DNA of 64,000 bases from Dyadobacter fermentans DSM 18053 (GCF_000023125.1 NC_013037.1:1488001-1552000); one strand, 5' to 3'; shown: positions 26,195-35,031, counted from the first letter of the stretch. Program-made: numbers and translations. The notes: generated by a model from the letters alone, not told the origin.

Positions 26195-26911
26195 ATGAAA
26201 ACAAACAAACTAATGTGGACGCTGGCAGTAGCGCTCGTTTCTACCGCTTCCTTTGCGCAGACTGTGGACGAAATCGTAGATAAACACGTCGCTGCCCTCG
26301 GTGGGCTCGACAAGATCAAAGCTGTGAATACCGTGATCACCGACCGCTCCCTGGCGGTGCAGGGCATGGAAATACCCAATAAAACGACGCTCGTCGTGGG
26401 TAAGTCCGTGCGCAACGAATCGACGGTGATGGGTAACACCATGGTGCAGGTGGTGGACAACGGCCAGGGCTGGATGATCCGTCCGACGATGATGGGCGGC
26501 ACCGGCGAGCCGGAAGATATGCCTGCCGACCAGCTCAAACAGCAACTCAGCTCGCTGGACCCATTCGGCGGCCTGGTGAACTACAAGGAAAAAGGCAACA
26601 AAGTGGAGCTGGTAGGTAAAGAAACGGTTAACAAAAAAGACGCATTTCACCTGAAACTCACCACGCAGGACGGCCAGGTGATCGACGAGTACCTCGACGC
26701 GAACACCTACCTCGTAAGCAAAGTGAAGGTATCAATGAACGGCCAGGACGGCGAAATCGAAATGTCGGATTACAAGGAAGTCGATGGCGTGAAATTCCCG
26801 AATACCATGGAGATCAGCAACGCGCAAATGGGCACGATGTCGTTCATTACCAACAAGATCACCGTCAACTCCCCGGTAGATCCGGCGATATTCAAAAAGC
26901 CGGCGAAATAG
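26195..26911 (+). CDS. Exported LolA-like/outer-membrane-lipoprotein-sorting-like protein
   Basis: 238 residues with a signal peptide (LMWTLAVALVSTASFAQ). The mature part starts VDEIVDKHVAALGGLDKIKAVN and has paired beta strands (GWMIRPTMMGG, VIDEYLDANTYLVSK, GVKFPNTMEISN) in a LolA-like/outer-membrane sorting arrangement. It lies 59 nt after the barrel gene on the same strand, so it could support that protein or carry lipid or lipoprotein. Function not proven. Confidence 0.75.
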   Translation: MKTNKLMWTLAVALVSTASFAQTVDEIVDKHVAALGGLDKIKAVNTVITDRSLAVQGMEIPNKTTLVVGKSVRNESTVMGNTMVQVVDNGQGWMIRPTMMGGTGEPEDMPADQLKQQLSSLDPFGGLVNYKEKGNKVELVGKETVNKKDAFHLKLTTQDGQVIDEYLDANTYLVSKVKVSMNGQDGEIEMSDYKEVDGVKFPNTMEISNAQMGTMSFITNKITVNSPVDPAIFKKPAK

Positions 26912-26952
26912 CCCGGGCCAATTGCACGATTCGTGCGCCGGCATGACCATAC

Positions 26953-26989
26953 AATAGCGTTGTTATCTGAACAACGCTATTTTTTTTGA
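26953..26989 (+). terminator. Rho-independent terminator
   Basis: A 12-bp perfect stem (AATAGCGTTGTT/AACAACGCTATT, loop ATCTG) followed by seven or eight T. It ends the plus-strand gene at 26195; its stem also encodes the last codons and stop of the minus-strand gene at 26963. Confidence 0.85.
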
Positions 26990-27592
26990 TAGTTCCACCG
27001 GGTCCTTCACCTGCATTTTGTCGTAAATGCGCCTTTTGTACGTGCTGATCGTGTTTTCTTTCAGGTTCATGATGGCCGCTATTTCCTTTGTCCATTTTCC
27101 CTCGGTCATGAGCTGCATTACGCGGCGCTCGCGGGGTGAGAGCGACACAATCGGGTTGCCCGTGGAGCGGCCGCTGGTGTCGGTGAAGCTGGTGAGGAAC
27201 ACTTGCTGGACTTCGTAGCTGACATACCGGCCGTGATCGAGGATCGCCTGCACCGCATTCTTGAATTCCTCATGCGGCGCCTGCTTAGAAATGAAGCCGT
27301 CCGCCCCGGCTTGCAGGTAGGGCAGCGCATACACCTTTTCATCGAATCCCGAATGGATCAGAATAGGAAGTCCGACCTGCTTTTCGCGCATGATTTCCAT
27401 CATCCGCACGTTTTCGCCGCCGGGGATTTCGATGTCTACCACCGCCAGAGCGAACGTTTCCGTTTCGAGTATAGTAAGCGCCTCTTCGAACGTAGCAGCG
27501 TGGGCGACGGTTGCATGCGGGTAGCATTCGGCAAAAACCATTCTTAGTCCCAGCAACAGAAGCGGGTGGTTTTCAATACATAAAAATTTCAT
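26963..27592 (-). CDS. NarL-type response regulator, orphan
   Basis: 209 residues. The receiver begins MKFLCIENHP, i.e. the canonical DD pocket reads EN; the phospho-acceptor Asp is in LAVVDIEIPGG and the switch/Lys region is IHSGFDEKVYALPYLQAGADGFISK. The C-terminal LuxR HTH is LSPRERRVMQLMTEGKWTKEIAAIM. It closely resembles the two regulators at 27644 and 28744. No kinase adjoins it. The last codons and stop lie in the convergent terminator hairpin. Confidence 0.85.
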   Translation of the reverse strand: MKFLCIENHPLLLLGLRMVFAECYPHATVAHAATFEEALTILETETFALAVVDIEIPGGENVRMMEIMREKQVGLPILIHSGFDEKVYALPYLQAGADGFISKQAPHEEFKNAVQAILDHGRYVSYEVQQVFLTSFTDTSGRSTGNPIVSLSPRERRVMQLMTEGKWTKEIAAIMNLKENTISTYKRRIYDKMQVKDPVELSKKIALFR

Positions 27593-27643
27593 AGAAGTGT
27601 CGTCAATACGCGTCGGGGGTGCGGGTTATTGATATAAATGTCT

Positions 27644-28273
27644 CTAACTCAACATTCTGACCTTTTCGATCAGCTTGATGAGACTATTGACCTGCATTTT
27701 CCGGAGTATCCGCATTTTGTGAGTACCCACGGTTGTCTTGTTAATGTTCAGAATTGCGGCGATTTCGGCGGTGGACTTTCCGGCGATCAGGTGGTTCATG
27801 ACCTGCTTCTCTCGGGCGGAAATGCTTTTGAGCGGATTGGCATGCCGCACGGACCGCGTGACGTGGTTTTCCTGGATAATCTGCTGCTGCAAAGCGGTAC
27901 TGGCATATTTACCCATCACCATCATGCCCCGGATTGCCTCGTCGAACTGTGCGGATGGCGCCAGTTTGGATAAAAATCCGTCAGAACCTGCCTTGATATA
28001 CGGCAGTCCGTAAATGCGCTCATCTAAATCCGTGATCACGAGAATCGCGGTGGCGGGATAAAGCGTTTTCATGCGCTCCACCACTCCGGCGCCTGCCTTG
28101 CCTTTAATGTCGATATCGAGGATAATCAGTTCGTAAGTGTTTTGTCCGGTCAGTTCAAAAGCCATGTCGACGGACGGGGCATTATCCACCATCGCGGCGG
28201 GATTGATTTCTTTGATTTTCTGTTTCAACCCAAGCACCGTCAGCGGCTCGTCCTCGATAATGAGTATATTCAT
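27644..28273 (-). CDS. NarL-type response regulator, orphan
   Basis: 209 residues, on the same strand and 51 nt upstream of the 26963 regulator, so probably co-transcribed with it. Pocket IIEDEP, phospho-acceptor Asp in LIILDIDIKG, switch ITDLDERIYGLPYIKAGSDGFLSK. LuxR-type HTH: ISAREKQVMNHLIAGKSTAEIAAIL. The C-terminus is helical and short. No cognate kinase is adjacent. Confidence 0.86.
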   Translation of the reverse strand: MNILIIEDEPLTVLGLKQKIKEINPAAMVDNAPSVDMAFELTGQNTYELIILDIDIKGKAGAGVVERMKTLYPATAILVITDLDERIYGLPYIKAGSDGFLSKLAPSAQFDEAIRGMMVMGKYASTALQQQIIQENHVTRSVRHANPLKSISAREKQVMNHLIAGKSTAEIAAILNINKTTVGTHKMRILRKMQVNSLIKLIEKVRMLS

Positions 28274-28743
28274 AAAATTGCTGAATGGCAGACAGTTGGC
28301 CCTGCCGATAACCGTTTCAAATCTGTCATAATTCTACTCATGACCTCGTAGCAAGTAATTCGTTTTTAATATACCTTGTTTAAGTACAAATTAAATGCAT
28401 CTACTCCTACATGTAAATGTAGAAATTTCTCTAACATACATCAAACAAACTCGTCTAGAATCGTCGGCTGGCAGGCGTTTGGAGGGCTAAAATTCGTCGA
28501 AAACACCTGCCTACATGATGTAAACCGCGTTTTTGGACGTTAAGAACGGCTTCTTGCGCATTTCGACAAGTAAAAGTTTTTTTGCCTATACGCACAATTA
28601 ACTGTAAACTTGTACAGACCGCTGGATAAGTATTGCCTTAAATAATTGGAGATTTATCCAATATTTACTGCATTTGATTCCCAACTAATAGCGTCCCGAA
28701 AATGGCGGGCGGTCTGAAACCGATACAATCCCTTCTCTGAAAA
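28274..28743. promoter_or_regulatory. 470-nt divergent regulatory region
   Basis: Lies between two divergent NarL-type regulator genes. No gene is visible. It holds two short inverted repeats that could be binding sites for such regulators: CTACAT-4 nt-ATGTAG (28407-28422) and CTGTA-6 nt-TACAG (28602-28617). The length is unusual for this gene-dense window. Confidence 0.45.
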
Positions 28744-29391
28744 ATGAAAAAAATCTTACTGGTTGAAGACCATGCGATTGTCAGGCTGGCCACCCGGTTC
28801 CTGATCCTCGACTTACTGAATCCGGTGGTCGTGTACGAGGCTGGTTCTTTCAGTGAGACCCTTACCCAACTGTCGCACTCTCCGGCGGACCTCGTCGTGC
28901 TGGACATCAACATTCCAGACGGTGAAGGCTTCAATATGATCCCGAAGATCCGTGAAATTCAGCCGAAAGTCCTGATCATGATCTTTTCCAGCCTGGAAGA
29001 AGAGATTTACGCATTGCATTACATGAAAGCAGGAGCCAATGGATTTCTTTCAAAAAACGCTTCGCAGGAGGAGATTAAAAAAGCAATATTATCCATGCTT
29101 GAAGCAGGCAACTATATCAGCACCGCCGTGCAGCAGCAGCTCCTCCGCAACACGGTCGAGAACAAACCGAATGGCGAAAATCCCCTCGAACACTTGTCGC
29201 AACGCGAACTGGAAGTGATGGATATGCTTATTGAAGGCTACTGGACGAAAGAAATTGCCATCAAACTCAACCTGACCGAAAGCTCGGTTAGCACCTACAA
29301 ATCACGCATTTTTGACAAACTGAAAGTATCGACGCTGATCGAAATGTTCAAAAAAGTGCAGTTTTACAAAAGCCGGAATCCCGGCATCTGA
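28744..29391 (+). CDS. NarL-type response regulator, orphan
   Basis: 215 residues, divergent from the 27644 gene. Pocket VEDHA, phospho-acceptor Asp in VVLDINIPDGEG, switch FSSLEEEIYALHYMKAGANGFLSK. LuxR HTH: LSQRELEVMDMLIEGYWTKEIAIKL. Shares the segment AG(A/S)(D/N)GF(L/I)SK with the other two regulators, which points to local duplication. No adjacent histidine kinase. Confidence 0.86.
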   Translation: MKKILLVEDHAIVRLATRFLILDLLNPVVVYEAGSFSETLTQLSHSPADLVVLDINIPDGEGFNMIPKIREIQPKVLIMIFSSLEEEIYALHYMKAGANGFLSKNASQEEIKKAILSMLEAGNYISTAVQQQLLRNTVENKPNGENPLEHLSQRELEVMDMLIEGYWTKEIAIKLNLTESSVSTYKSRIFDKLKVSTLIEMFKKVQFYKSRNPGI

Positions 29392-29441
29392 CATGCCCGT
29401 GCCGGTCATCTGATATTTTTCACCAAAATATTTGACTTAAT

Positions 29442-29475
29442 TACGAACAGTTCGTAGAATTACGAAAAAATCGTA
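29442..29475 (+). promoter_or_regulatory. Twin BlaI-type operator dyads
   Basis: Two dyads stand directly upstream of the blaI-like gene: TACGAAC-A-GTTCGTA (29442-29456) and TACGA-5 nt-TCGTA (29461-29475), with centres 19 bp apart, about two helical turns. BlaI/MecI dimers bind dyads of the form TACA...TGTA; here the core is TACGA...TCGTA. The pair lies over the expected promoter and ends 3 nt before the ATG, fitting autorepression. Confidence 0.8.
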
Positions 29476-29478
29476 GAT

Positions 29479-29838
29479 ATGGAAAAATTAACGACACAGG
29501 AGCAAGACGCCATGCTGGCGGTATGGAAAACGGGAGAAGGCAGTGTGAAGTCGTTTATGGAAGCAATGGCACCTCCCGCCCCACCCTATACGACAGTCGC
29601 TTCCACCATCAAGAATCTCGAAAAGAAGGGCTACCTCACCAGCCGGCTGATCGGCAATGCGTACCTCTACGCCCCGGCGATCAGCGAAGAGGCTTATAAA
29701 CAGAAGTTTATGGGAAGTGTGGTGAAAGATTATTTCGAAAATTCCTACAAGGAACTGGTGAGTTTTTTCGCGCAGAAAAACAAAATATCGGCCGACGAAC
29801 TGCGGGAGATTATCGGCATTATAGAAGGTAAAAAGTAA
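29479..29838 (+). CDS. BlaI/MecI/CopY-family repressor
   Basis: 119 residues, a normal BlaI length. Winged helix: LTTQEQDAMLAVWKTGEGSV..., with the recognition segment PPYTTVASTIKNLEKKGYLT, then a C-terminal dimerisation half (EAYKQKFMGSVVKDYFENSYKELVSFF). It is 18 nt before the M56 peptidase gene. The two dyads upstream are the likely operator. Binding would be relieved when the M56 protein cleaves the repressor. The signal need not be a beta-lactam. Confidence 0.9.
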   Translation: MEKLTTQEQDAMLAVWKTGEGSVKSFMEAMAPPAPPYTTVASTIKNLEKKGYLTSRLIGNAYLYAPAISEEAYKQKFMGSVVKDYFENSYKELVSFFAQKNKISADELREIIGIIEGKK

Positions 29839-29856
29839 CCTCAAACCCAGTCAGCT

Positions 29857-31800
29857 ATGTCGGCATTCCTGGATTACCTGCTCAAATTGTCGGTCAGCTT
29901 CGGTTTGATCGCGCTTTTTTACCAGTTTGTGTTGCGCAAGCTCACTTTTTACAACGCCAACCGGCATTATCTGCTGCTGTACTCCGCACTTTGCTTTATC
30001 ATTCCGCACATCAATATTAACACGGTGATCGAACAAGCACCAGCCACGTTGCCGGCCCGCACGTTTGTCCAAAGCGTGCCCACGATCACACAGGCGCAGG
30101 CACCGGCGATCGTCGTGCCGCCGCCAGTGGCAGAAAGCCCCGCCGGCCCTACTCCTACCGACTGGATTGCCATGCTCTGGATCTCCGGCATGGTGGTTAT
30201 GGTTTCCAGGCTGTGCATGCACATCCGGTCCTACCGGCGCATTAAGGCGGAATCGTGGCTCGTGTCGGACGACGGCGTGAGGATCTACCATTTCGACCTC
30301 GAAATCAGCCCGTTCTCCTTCGGAAACTCCATTTTCTATAATCCAACCCTGCACCAGCCCGACGAATTACAGGACATGATCCTGCACGAGTACATCCACG
30401 TGCGGCAATGGCATTCGGTGGACGTGATCTGGTCCGAAATCCTGTGCATCATCAACTGGTACAACCCGTTCGTGTGGCTCATCCGCAGCGCGATCCGGCA
30501 GAATCTCGAATACATTGCCGATGAGAAAGTGCTCGAAAATCATCCGGATACCAAAGCATACCAGTATTTATTGCTCAAAACGGCCGTTGGTGCCGAGTTT
30601 TCGCTCGTCAACCAGTTCGGTTACCATTCCCTGAAACAGCGGATTGTGATGATGAACAAAAATGCTAGCCCGCGTATATTGCTGGCGTGTTTCCTGTTCA
30701 CACTGCCGCTGCTGGCGGTGATGCTGGCGGCATTCAGGGTTGACCAACCGAAACCAGCGCCCGTGAAACGCATCTTCATGCGGCAATGGCAGTCGGACAA
30801 GAAAACCGTGAGCAGCCGGAAGCCCAAAGACCACATTCACCTGGCGGGCCTCTTGTTCGACGCCTCGACCGGCAAGCCGCTTGACCGCGAAATGCTCACT
30901 GTGACGCACGACGACCTTACCGTCAAAACGATCATGACCGACGAGGACGGCTACTACTTTGCGGAGGTGCCCGTCAAGATGGAAAAGGGGGTCATGCATT
31001 CCTACGAGGTGAAATACCTTAGCAAAGGCCGCGAGCGGTCGATTGCCGGCCAGACTTACCAGCAAGATTACGTCTGGGGCGACGGGTTTAATGTGACCTT
31101 CCTCACAACGCAAGGCCCACCGGCTTCGCTGAGCAACCACTACTACATTCCCACCAAGCCATTTTACGACAAGTACGAGCCGCGGCGCGCCCGCTCCGAA
31201 CTTAAAGCGTACTTACTTCAAAACCTGCGTCCATTCCGCGATGAGGTTGCGCTCAAAATGGATTTCCAGCGAACGCACCGATTCCCGAAAGACGTGATCA
31301 CACTCTACAAAGGAGGTTATTTCGACCGCAAAAAGGAGCTCGTCGGCTATGAAGGAGAAACCAAACTGTACCTGAACGGCAAGGAAGTCACGCACCGCGA
31401 GGTGAATGCGGCATTCAAAAGCTACCCCTATATGCTCAGCTGGGACCAGGAGCGCAGAGCGCCGTCGATGGTGGGCATCTGCACGCAGATCGTTTACCTT
31501 ACATGCCCGATCCACCGCGACGCCCCGCCAGCAGCCCTCGTAAAAGGCAATGTAGAAGTGCTGGACGCCCCATCCTTCGATCCCGGCAGGCTGCAAACCG
31601 AACCGTATATGCTCGACGGTTTCCGCCAGGTGTACGGTGCAAGCAGCAATCTGATGCCTGAAAAGCACGAAATCAAAAGGATTATGCTGCTCAAAGGCCG
31701 ACTCGCCCGCTACTACGATCCGGCCCTCGACCGGATTTGGTGGATCGAAACGCGGCCTGTGGCCGAAGTATTTGAGCGGCCGGACTTCGCGCGGCGATAA
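29857..31800 (+). CDS. BlaR1-like M56-family metallopeptidase sensor
   Basis: 647 residues. N-terminal membrane helices alternate with loops (LLKLSVSFGLIALFYQFVL; WIAMLWISGMVVMVS), then the zinc site HEYIH (in DMILHEYIHVRQWHS) typical of M56 peptidases, then a helix near residue 280. The C-terminal half is periplasmic and, instead of a penicillin-binding domain, contains a CarboxypepD_reg-like stretch (HLAGLLFDASTGKPLDREMLTV) and a further domain of unknown type. It pairs with the BlaI-like repressor. The activating signal is unknown. Confidence 0.85.
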   Translation: MSAFLDYLLKLSVSFGLIALFYQFVLRKLTFYNANRHYLLLYSALCFIIPHININTVIEQAPATLPARTFVQSVPTITQAQAPAIVVPPPVAESPAGPTPTDWIAMLWISGMVVMVSRLCMHIRSYRRIKAESWLVSDDGVRIYHFDLEISPFSFGNSIFYNPTLHQPDELQDMILHEYIHVRQWHSVDVIWSEILCIINWYNPFVWLIRSAIRQNLEYIADEKVLENHPDTKAYQYLLLKTAVGAEFSLVNQFGYHSLKQRIVMMNKNASPRILLACFLFTLPLLAVMLAAFRVDQPKPAPVKRIFMRQWQSDKKTVSSRKPKDHIHLAGLLFDASTGKPLDREMLTVTHDDLTVKTIMTDEDGYYFAEVPVKMEKGVMHSYEVKYLSKGRERSIAGQTYQQDYVWGDGFNVTFLTTQGPPASLSNHYYIPTKPFYDKYEPRRARSELKAYLLQNLRPFRDEVALKMDFQRTHRFPKDVITLYKGGYFDRKKELVGYEGETKLYLNGKEVTHREVNAAFKSYPYMLSWDQERRAPSMVGICTQIVYLTCPIHRDAPPAALVKGNVEVLDAPSFDPGRLQTEPYMLDGFRQVYGASSNLMPEKHEIKRIMLLKGRLARYYDPALDRIWWIETRPVAEVFERPDFARR

Positions 31801-31811
31801 TGTATTGTTAA

Positions 31812-32945
31812 TCATGACAAACACAGGTCCGACTCTTGCTGCTGTGCTTTCACACGTCGCGTATGGGCGAGCGTAAGGCTGGGCTTGATGAGCTCCTTGT
31901 AAAACGGCACCACCGGTTCGCCCGCGGCAATGCGCTGCGGCCAGTCGGGCGTGGCAATAGCGGCGCGGCCGATGGACACAAGGTCGGCCGCACCGCTATT
32001 CAGCAGCGTTTCGGCCAATGCTACGTCATGCATTCCGCCATTGGCGATCACGGGCGATCGGAGAATGCTTTTGGCAATGCTGTTGGACGAAAGGCCGTCC
32101 GGATAGAGGCATTCGCGTTCCCAGCGGCCGCCTTCCGCAGCAATATGCACGTAATCCGGGTTAATTTCAGAAAGTACTTCAAAAAGCCGTCGCGCCGTGG
32201 CCGACCCGCCCGGCCAGCGGTAAGTGAGGTCGTTCACCTTGCTCTCCGAAAGCCGGATACCCACGATAAAACGTTCCGGCAATGCCGCTTTCACCGCCTG
32301 GTATACTTCCATCAGAAACCGCAGCCTGTTCCGCTCGTCGCCGCCGTATTGGTCGGTTCGGAGGTTGGTATGCGGGGTAATGAACTGGTCGAACAGGTAA
32401 CCGTTGGCCGCATGCAGCTCCACGCCATCGAAACCAGCCTGCTGTGCAAGTAAGGCGGCATTTACATAACCTTCCCTGACATTTTGAAAATCCTCCTGCT
32501 GCATTGCCCGGGGCACTGGAAAAGGACTTGGAGCGCTGGTGAAGTCCGTTGTTCGCAAACCTACGGGCCTCACGGCCGAAGGCGCGATCGTTTCGTCGCT
32601 GAACTCCGACAATGCGCCGGCATGCATCAGCTGGCTGATGATCACCGCATCGTGCTGGTGCACGGCGTCGGCCACCCGTTTCCAGCCCTCCATTTGTTCC
32701 GCATTCACGAGTCCTGGCTGATCGTAGTTCGCCTTACTGAACAGCGTGTCGGTGAAAGTACCTTCGGTGATTATCATTCCGAAGCCCCCGGCGGCAAATG
32801 CTTCGTAATAGTCCGCCATTTCCTGTGTAGGCACGCCCGCGGCTGTGGCGCTTACGCGCGTCATCGGTGCTACCACCAACCTGTTTGCCAAGGCTTTACC
32901 CTGCATTTCGGCAGGGTCGAATATCGTCTTTCTAATCGTTTCCAT
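31812..32945 (-). CDS. Old yellow enzyme (FMN) ene-reductase
   Basis: 377 residues, NADH:flavin oxidoreductase/OYE fold. Motifs: RLVVAPMTR, MHAGALS, DGVELHAANGYLFDQFITPHTNLRTDQYGG (substrate His/Asn pair in HAANGYL) and NGGMHDVALAE near the C-terminus. It should reduce activated alkenes such as enones or nitro compounds using NAD(P)H. The Crp-like gene is 71 nt upstream on the same strand, but a TAnnTTTG match (TACTTTTG, reading minus at 32970-32963) just before the ATG suggests its own promoter. Confidence 0.88.
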   Translation of the reverse strand: METIRKTIFDPAEMQGKALANRLVVAPMTRVSATAAGVPTQEMADYYEAFAAGGFGMIITEGTFTDTLFSKANYDQPGLVNAEQMEGWKRVADAVHQHDAVIISQLMHAGALSEFSDETIAPSAVRPVGLRTTDFTSAPSPFPVPRAMQQEDFQNVREGYVNAALLAQQAGFDGVELHAANGYLFDQFITPHTNLRTDQYGGDERNRLRFLMEVYQAVKAALPERFIVGIRLSESKVNDLTYRWPGGSATARRLFEVLSEINPDYVHIAAEGGRWERECLYPDGLSSNSIAKSILRSPVIANGGMHDVALAETLLNSGAADLVSIGRAAIATPDWPQRIAAGEPVVPFYKELIKPSLTLAHTRRVKAQQQESDLCLS

Positions 32946-33016
32946 ACTTCGTTTTTTGATTACAAAAGTACCGGGCCGATCAGCCAGAGGACGTATAACT
33001 ATTTTAATAAAACCCC

Positions 33017-33637
33017 TTAAACTTGTTTAATGCCGGGGGCGTCGGGCCGGGTGGCCTGCTTGCGGATCTGGCTCAGGAAAACGGGCGTAATGCCGAGGTA
33101 GGAAGCAATATGGCGCTGCGGCATGCGCTGTTCGAGGGTCGGGTATCTGGCAATGAGCGCTTCATACCGCTCTGCGCCGGTCATGGAAATGGCATTCAGG
33201 ATGCGCTGGTCCTGGGCGATGCCGCTCTTTTGTTCGAGTATGCGCCAGAAGCGTTCGAAGACGGGAATATCACGGTACAGCTGTTCGAGGTCGTCCTTTT
33301 CAATTTGTAATAAAACTGAACTTTCCAGCGCCACAATGTTGCGCGTGGCGGGTACCTGCAAATGGTAACTGGTGGAATCGGTGATCCACCAGTCCTCCAT
33401 CGCGAAATGCAGCGTGTGGTCATTCCCCTTCTCATCCACATAAAACGACCGCAGAAAACCTTTGCACACGTAGTTTTCGTACCGGCAAATGTCGCCCTGC
33501 TGGACGAGGTATTGCCTGGGAAGCAGCCTCCGGATTTTGAGAAGGGAAACGAAATGGTCCTGTTCGGCCGGCGTGAGCGCGATCCGGCGCTGGACGTGGC
33601 CGAGGATCATGCTGTGCAATGCGGGATCTTTTTCCAA
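33017..33637 (-). CDS. Crp/Fnr-family transcriptional regulator
   Basis: 206 residues, typical of the Bacteroidota Crp-like set. An N-terminal cNMP-binding-like barrel (LPRQYLVQQGDICRYENYVCKGFLRSF, LHFAMEDWWITD) is followed by a helical linker and a C-terminal winged helix whose recognition helix reads MPQRHIASYLGITPVFLSQIRKQ. No 4Fe-4S Cys cluster is evident. It precedes the old yellow enzyme gene and may regulate it. Confidence 0.85.
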   Translation of the reverse strand: MEKDPALHSMILGHVQRRIALTPAEQDHFVSLLKIRRLLPRQYLVQQGDICRYENYVCKGFLRSFYVDEKGNDHTLHFAMEDWWITDSTSYHLQVPATRNIVALESSVLLQIEKDDLEQLYRDIPVFERFWRILEQKSGIAQDQRILNAISMTGAERYEALIARYPTLEQRMPQRHIASYLGITPVFLSQIRKQATRPDAPGIKQV

Positions 33638-33697
33638 TGGACGGGCGGCATATTATGGGCCGTAAATATTGGAAACTAATCCGTGCGATCCAAAAAC

Positions 33698-34438
33698 CTA
33701 GCTTAGCGTGCCTCCGTCGATGGTGAACACCGAGCCGGTGGTGTAGCTGTTGGCCGGACTCGCGAGGAAGGCCACGGCATCGGCAATGTGTTCGGGACGG
33801 CCGTACTTCGGAATGGCCATCATGGCCCGCTGCGAGTCGGAGAATGCCGACGACGCCGGGTTCATGTCCGTATCCACCGGCCCGGGCTGGATGAGGTTGA
33901 CGGTAATGTCTTTGAGCCCGAGGTCCCGCGCGAGCCCTTTCGTAAAGCCCGACAATGCCGATTTACTGGCGGCGTACAAGGTTGCCTGCGGCCCCGCCAC
34001 GCGATCGGCCATGCAGCTGCCGATGGTAATGATCCGCCCTGCCCGCTCCATTTTGCGGGCCGCCGACAGGCAGGCTTCGAACACCGACTTTACATTCACA
34101 TTCATCACATAATCGTAATCCCCTGTCGTATGCTCCTCGAATGGCTTGCCTACATACACGCCGGCGCTGTTGACGAGGATATCCAGCCGGCCGTAATGTT
34201 CAACGACCTGGTCGATGGCCGCCGAAACGGCCCCTTCTTTTGCATTATCGGATTGAATGGCGGCAGCGTTAAGGCCTCGTCCGGCCAGCTCGCTCACGAG
34301 CGCTTCGGCCTGCGCCTTGCCGTTCACGTAGGTAAAAGTCACCTTCGCGCCTTCCGCAGCGAGCCGCCTCACGATAGCTGCTCCTATTCCCCTGGACCCT
34401 CCTGTTACGAATGCGACTTTGTCTTTCAGATTTTGCAT
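33698..34438 (-). CDS. Short-chain dehydrogenase/reductase
   Basis: 246 residues, classical SDR: TGGSRGIG cofactor motif (TGxxxGxG) near the N-terminus, NSAG (in LDILVNSAGVYVG), catalytic Ser in TIGSCMAD, and Tyr-Lys in YAASKSALSGFTKG. It is divergent from the HxlR regulator at 34536, a common arrangement in which HxlR controls the reductase. The expected promoter on this strand (TAGTTTTG, complement of 34465-34472) abuts the direct repeats in the shared region. Confidence 0.9.
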   Translation of the reverse strand: MQNLKDKVAFVTGGSRGIGAAIVRRLAAEGAKVTFTYVNGKAQAEALVSELAGRGLNAAAIQSDNAKEGAVSAAIDQVVEHYGRLDILVNSAGVYVGKPFEEHTTGDYDYVMNVNVKSVFEACLSAARKMERAGRIITIGSCMADRVAGPQATLYAASKSALSGFTKGLARDLGLKDITVNLIQPGPVDTDMNPASSAFSDSQRAMMAIPKYGRPEHIADAVAFLASPANSYTTGSVFTIDGGTLS

Positions 34439-34495
34439 GATGTTCGATAGGTTTGATTTCGTTGCAAAACTATCCTGATACTCTTACTTTTACAG

Positions 34496-34524
34496 GTACT
34501 AACATAATTGTCAAGTACTAACAT
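34496..34524. promoter_or_regulatory. Direct-repeat operator between SDR and HxlR gene
   Basis: GTACTAACAT occurs twice at 34496-34505 and 34515-34524, start-to-start 19 bp. It overlaps the region of the two divergent promoters (TAGTTTTG on the minus strand and a near-consensus TACTTTTA at 34485 on the plus strand), which fits an HxlR dimer-type operator. Confidence 0.6.
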
Positions 34525-34535
34525 TAATGTAAGTT

Positions 34536-34925
34536 ATGCGAAAACAAAGCTCCACGAACCTTGAAAACGAAATGCTGATCAACGGGAATTGCGACATGGC
34601 CTACACGCTGGACCTCATCGGCGGGCGGTGGAAGCCCTCTATCCTGTGGCGGCTGGCTAATGGCGCCATGCGGTACAGCGACCTCCGCCGCAGCCTGCCG
34701 GCGGTTTCGGAACGCATCCTTATTTTGCAGCTGCGCGAAATGGAAAGCGACGGGCTCATCAGTCGTAAAGCGTACCCCGAAGTTCCGCCGCGTGTGGAAT
34801 ACCAGCTCACCGACCTCGGCAAAAGCCTCGAGCCGGTTATAAACATCCTCACCGACTGGGGTGCTGAAAACCGGCCGGGTTCGGACGGCAAAAGGGTAAG
34901 TTGCGCGCAATTAACAATTAAATAA
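34536..34925 (+). CDS. HxlR-family regulator
   Basis: 129 residues, a single HxlR winged helix, typical length. N-terminal region INGNCDMAYTLDLIGGRWKPSILWRLANG, then RYSDLRRSLPAVSERILILQLREMESDGLISRKAYPEVPPRVEYQLTDLG, which is the canonical HxlR core. Includes a Cys at residue 22 that in some homologues senses electrophiles or redox state. It is divergent from the SDR and probably controls it. The ATG at 34536 is consistent with the family N-terminus. Confidence 0.9.
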   Translation: MRKQSSTNLENEMLINGNCDMAYTLDLIGGRWKPSILWRLANGAMRYSDLRRSLPAVSERILILQLREMESDGLISRKAYPEVPPRVEYQLTDLGKSLEPVINILTDWGAENRPGSDGKRVSCAQLTIK

Positions 34926-35031
34926 CACGGATTTTACATCCGCAACCGTCACAAGTTCAAAACTTCGTGCGTACATCACAAGGCAGGCATAGTTTTAACG
35001 CACTCCTGTATCCCCCGAAATACGCAACGTT

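Noticed and set aside
28274..28743. A small gene in the 470-nt gap
   Set aside because: No frame longer than about 65 residues with coding character is seen; those present overlap the neighbouring promoter regions.
29479..31800. A beta-lactam resistance operon
   Set aside because: BlaI/M56 pairs are common in Bacteroidota and here the M56 protein lacks a penicillin-sensing domain; no beta-lactamase gene is nearby.
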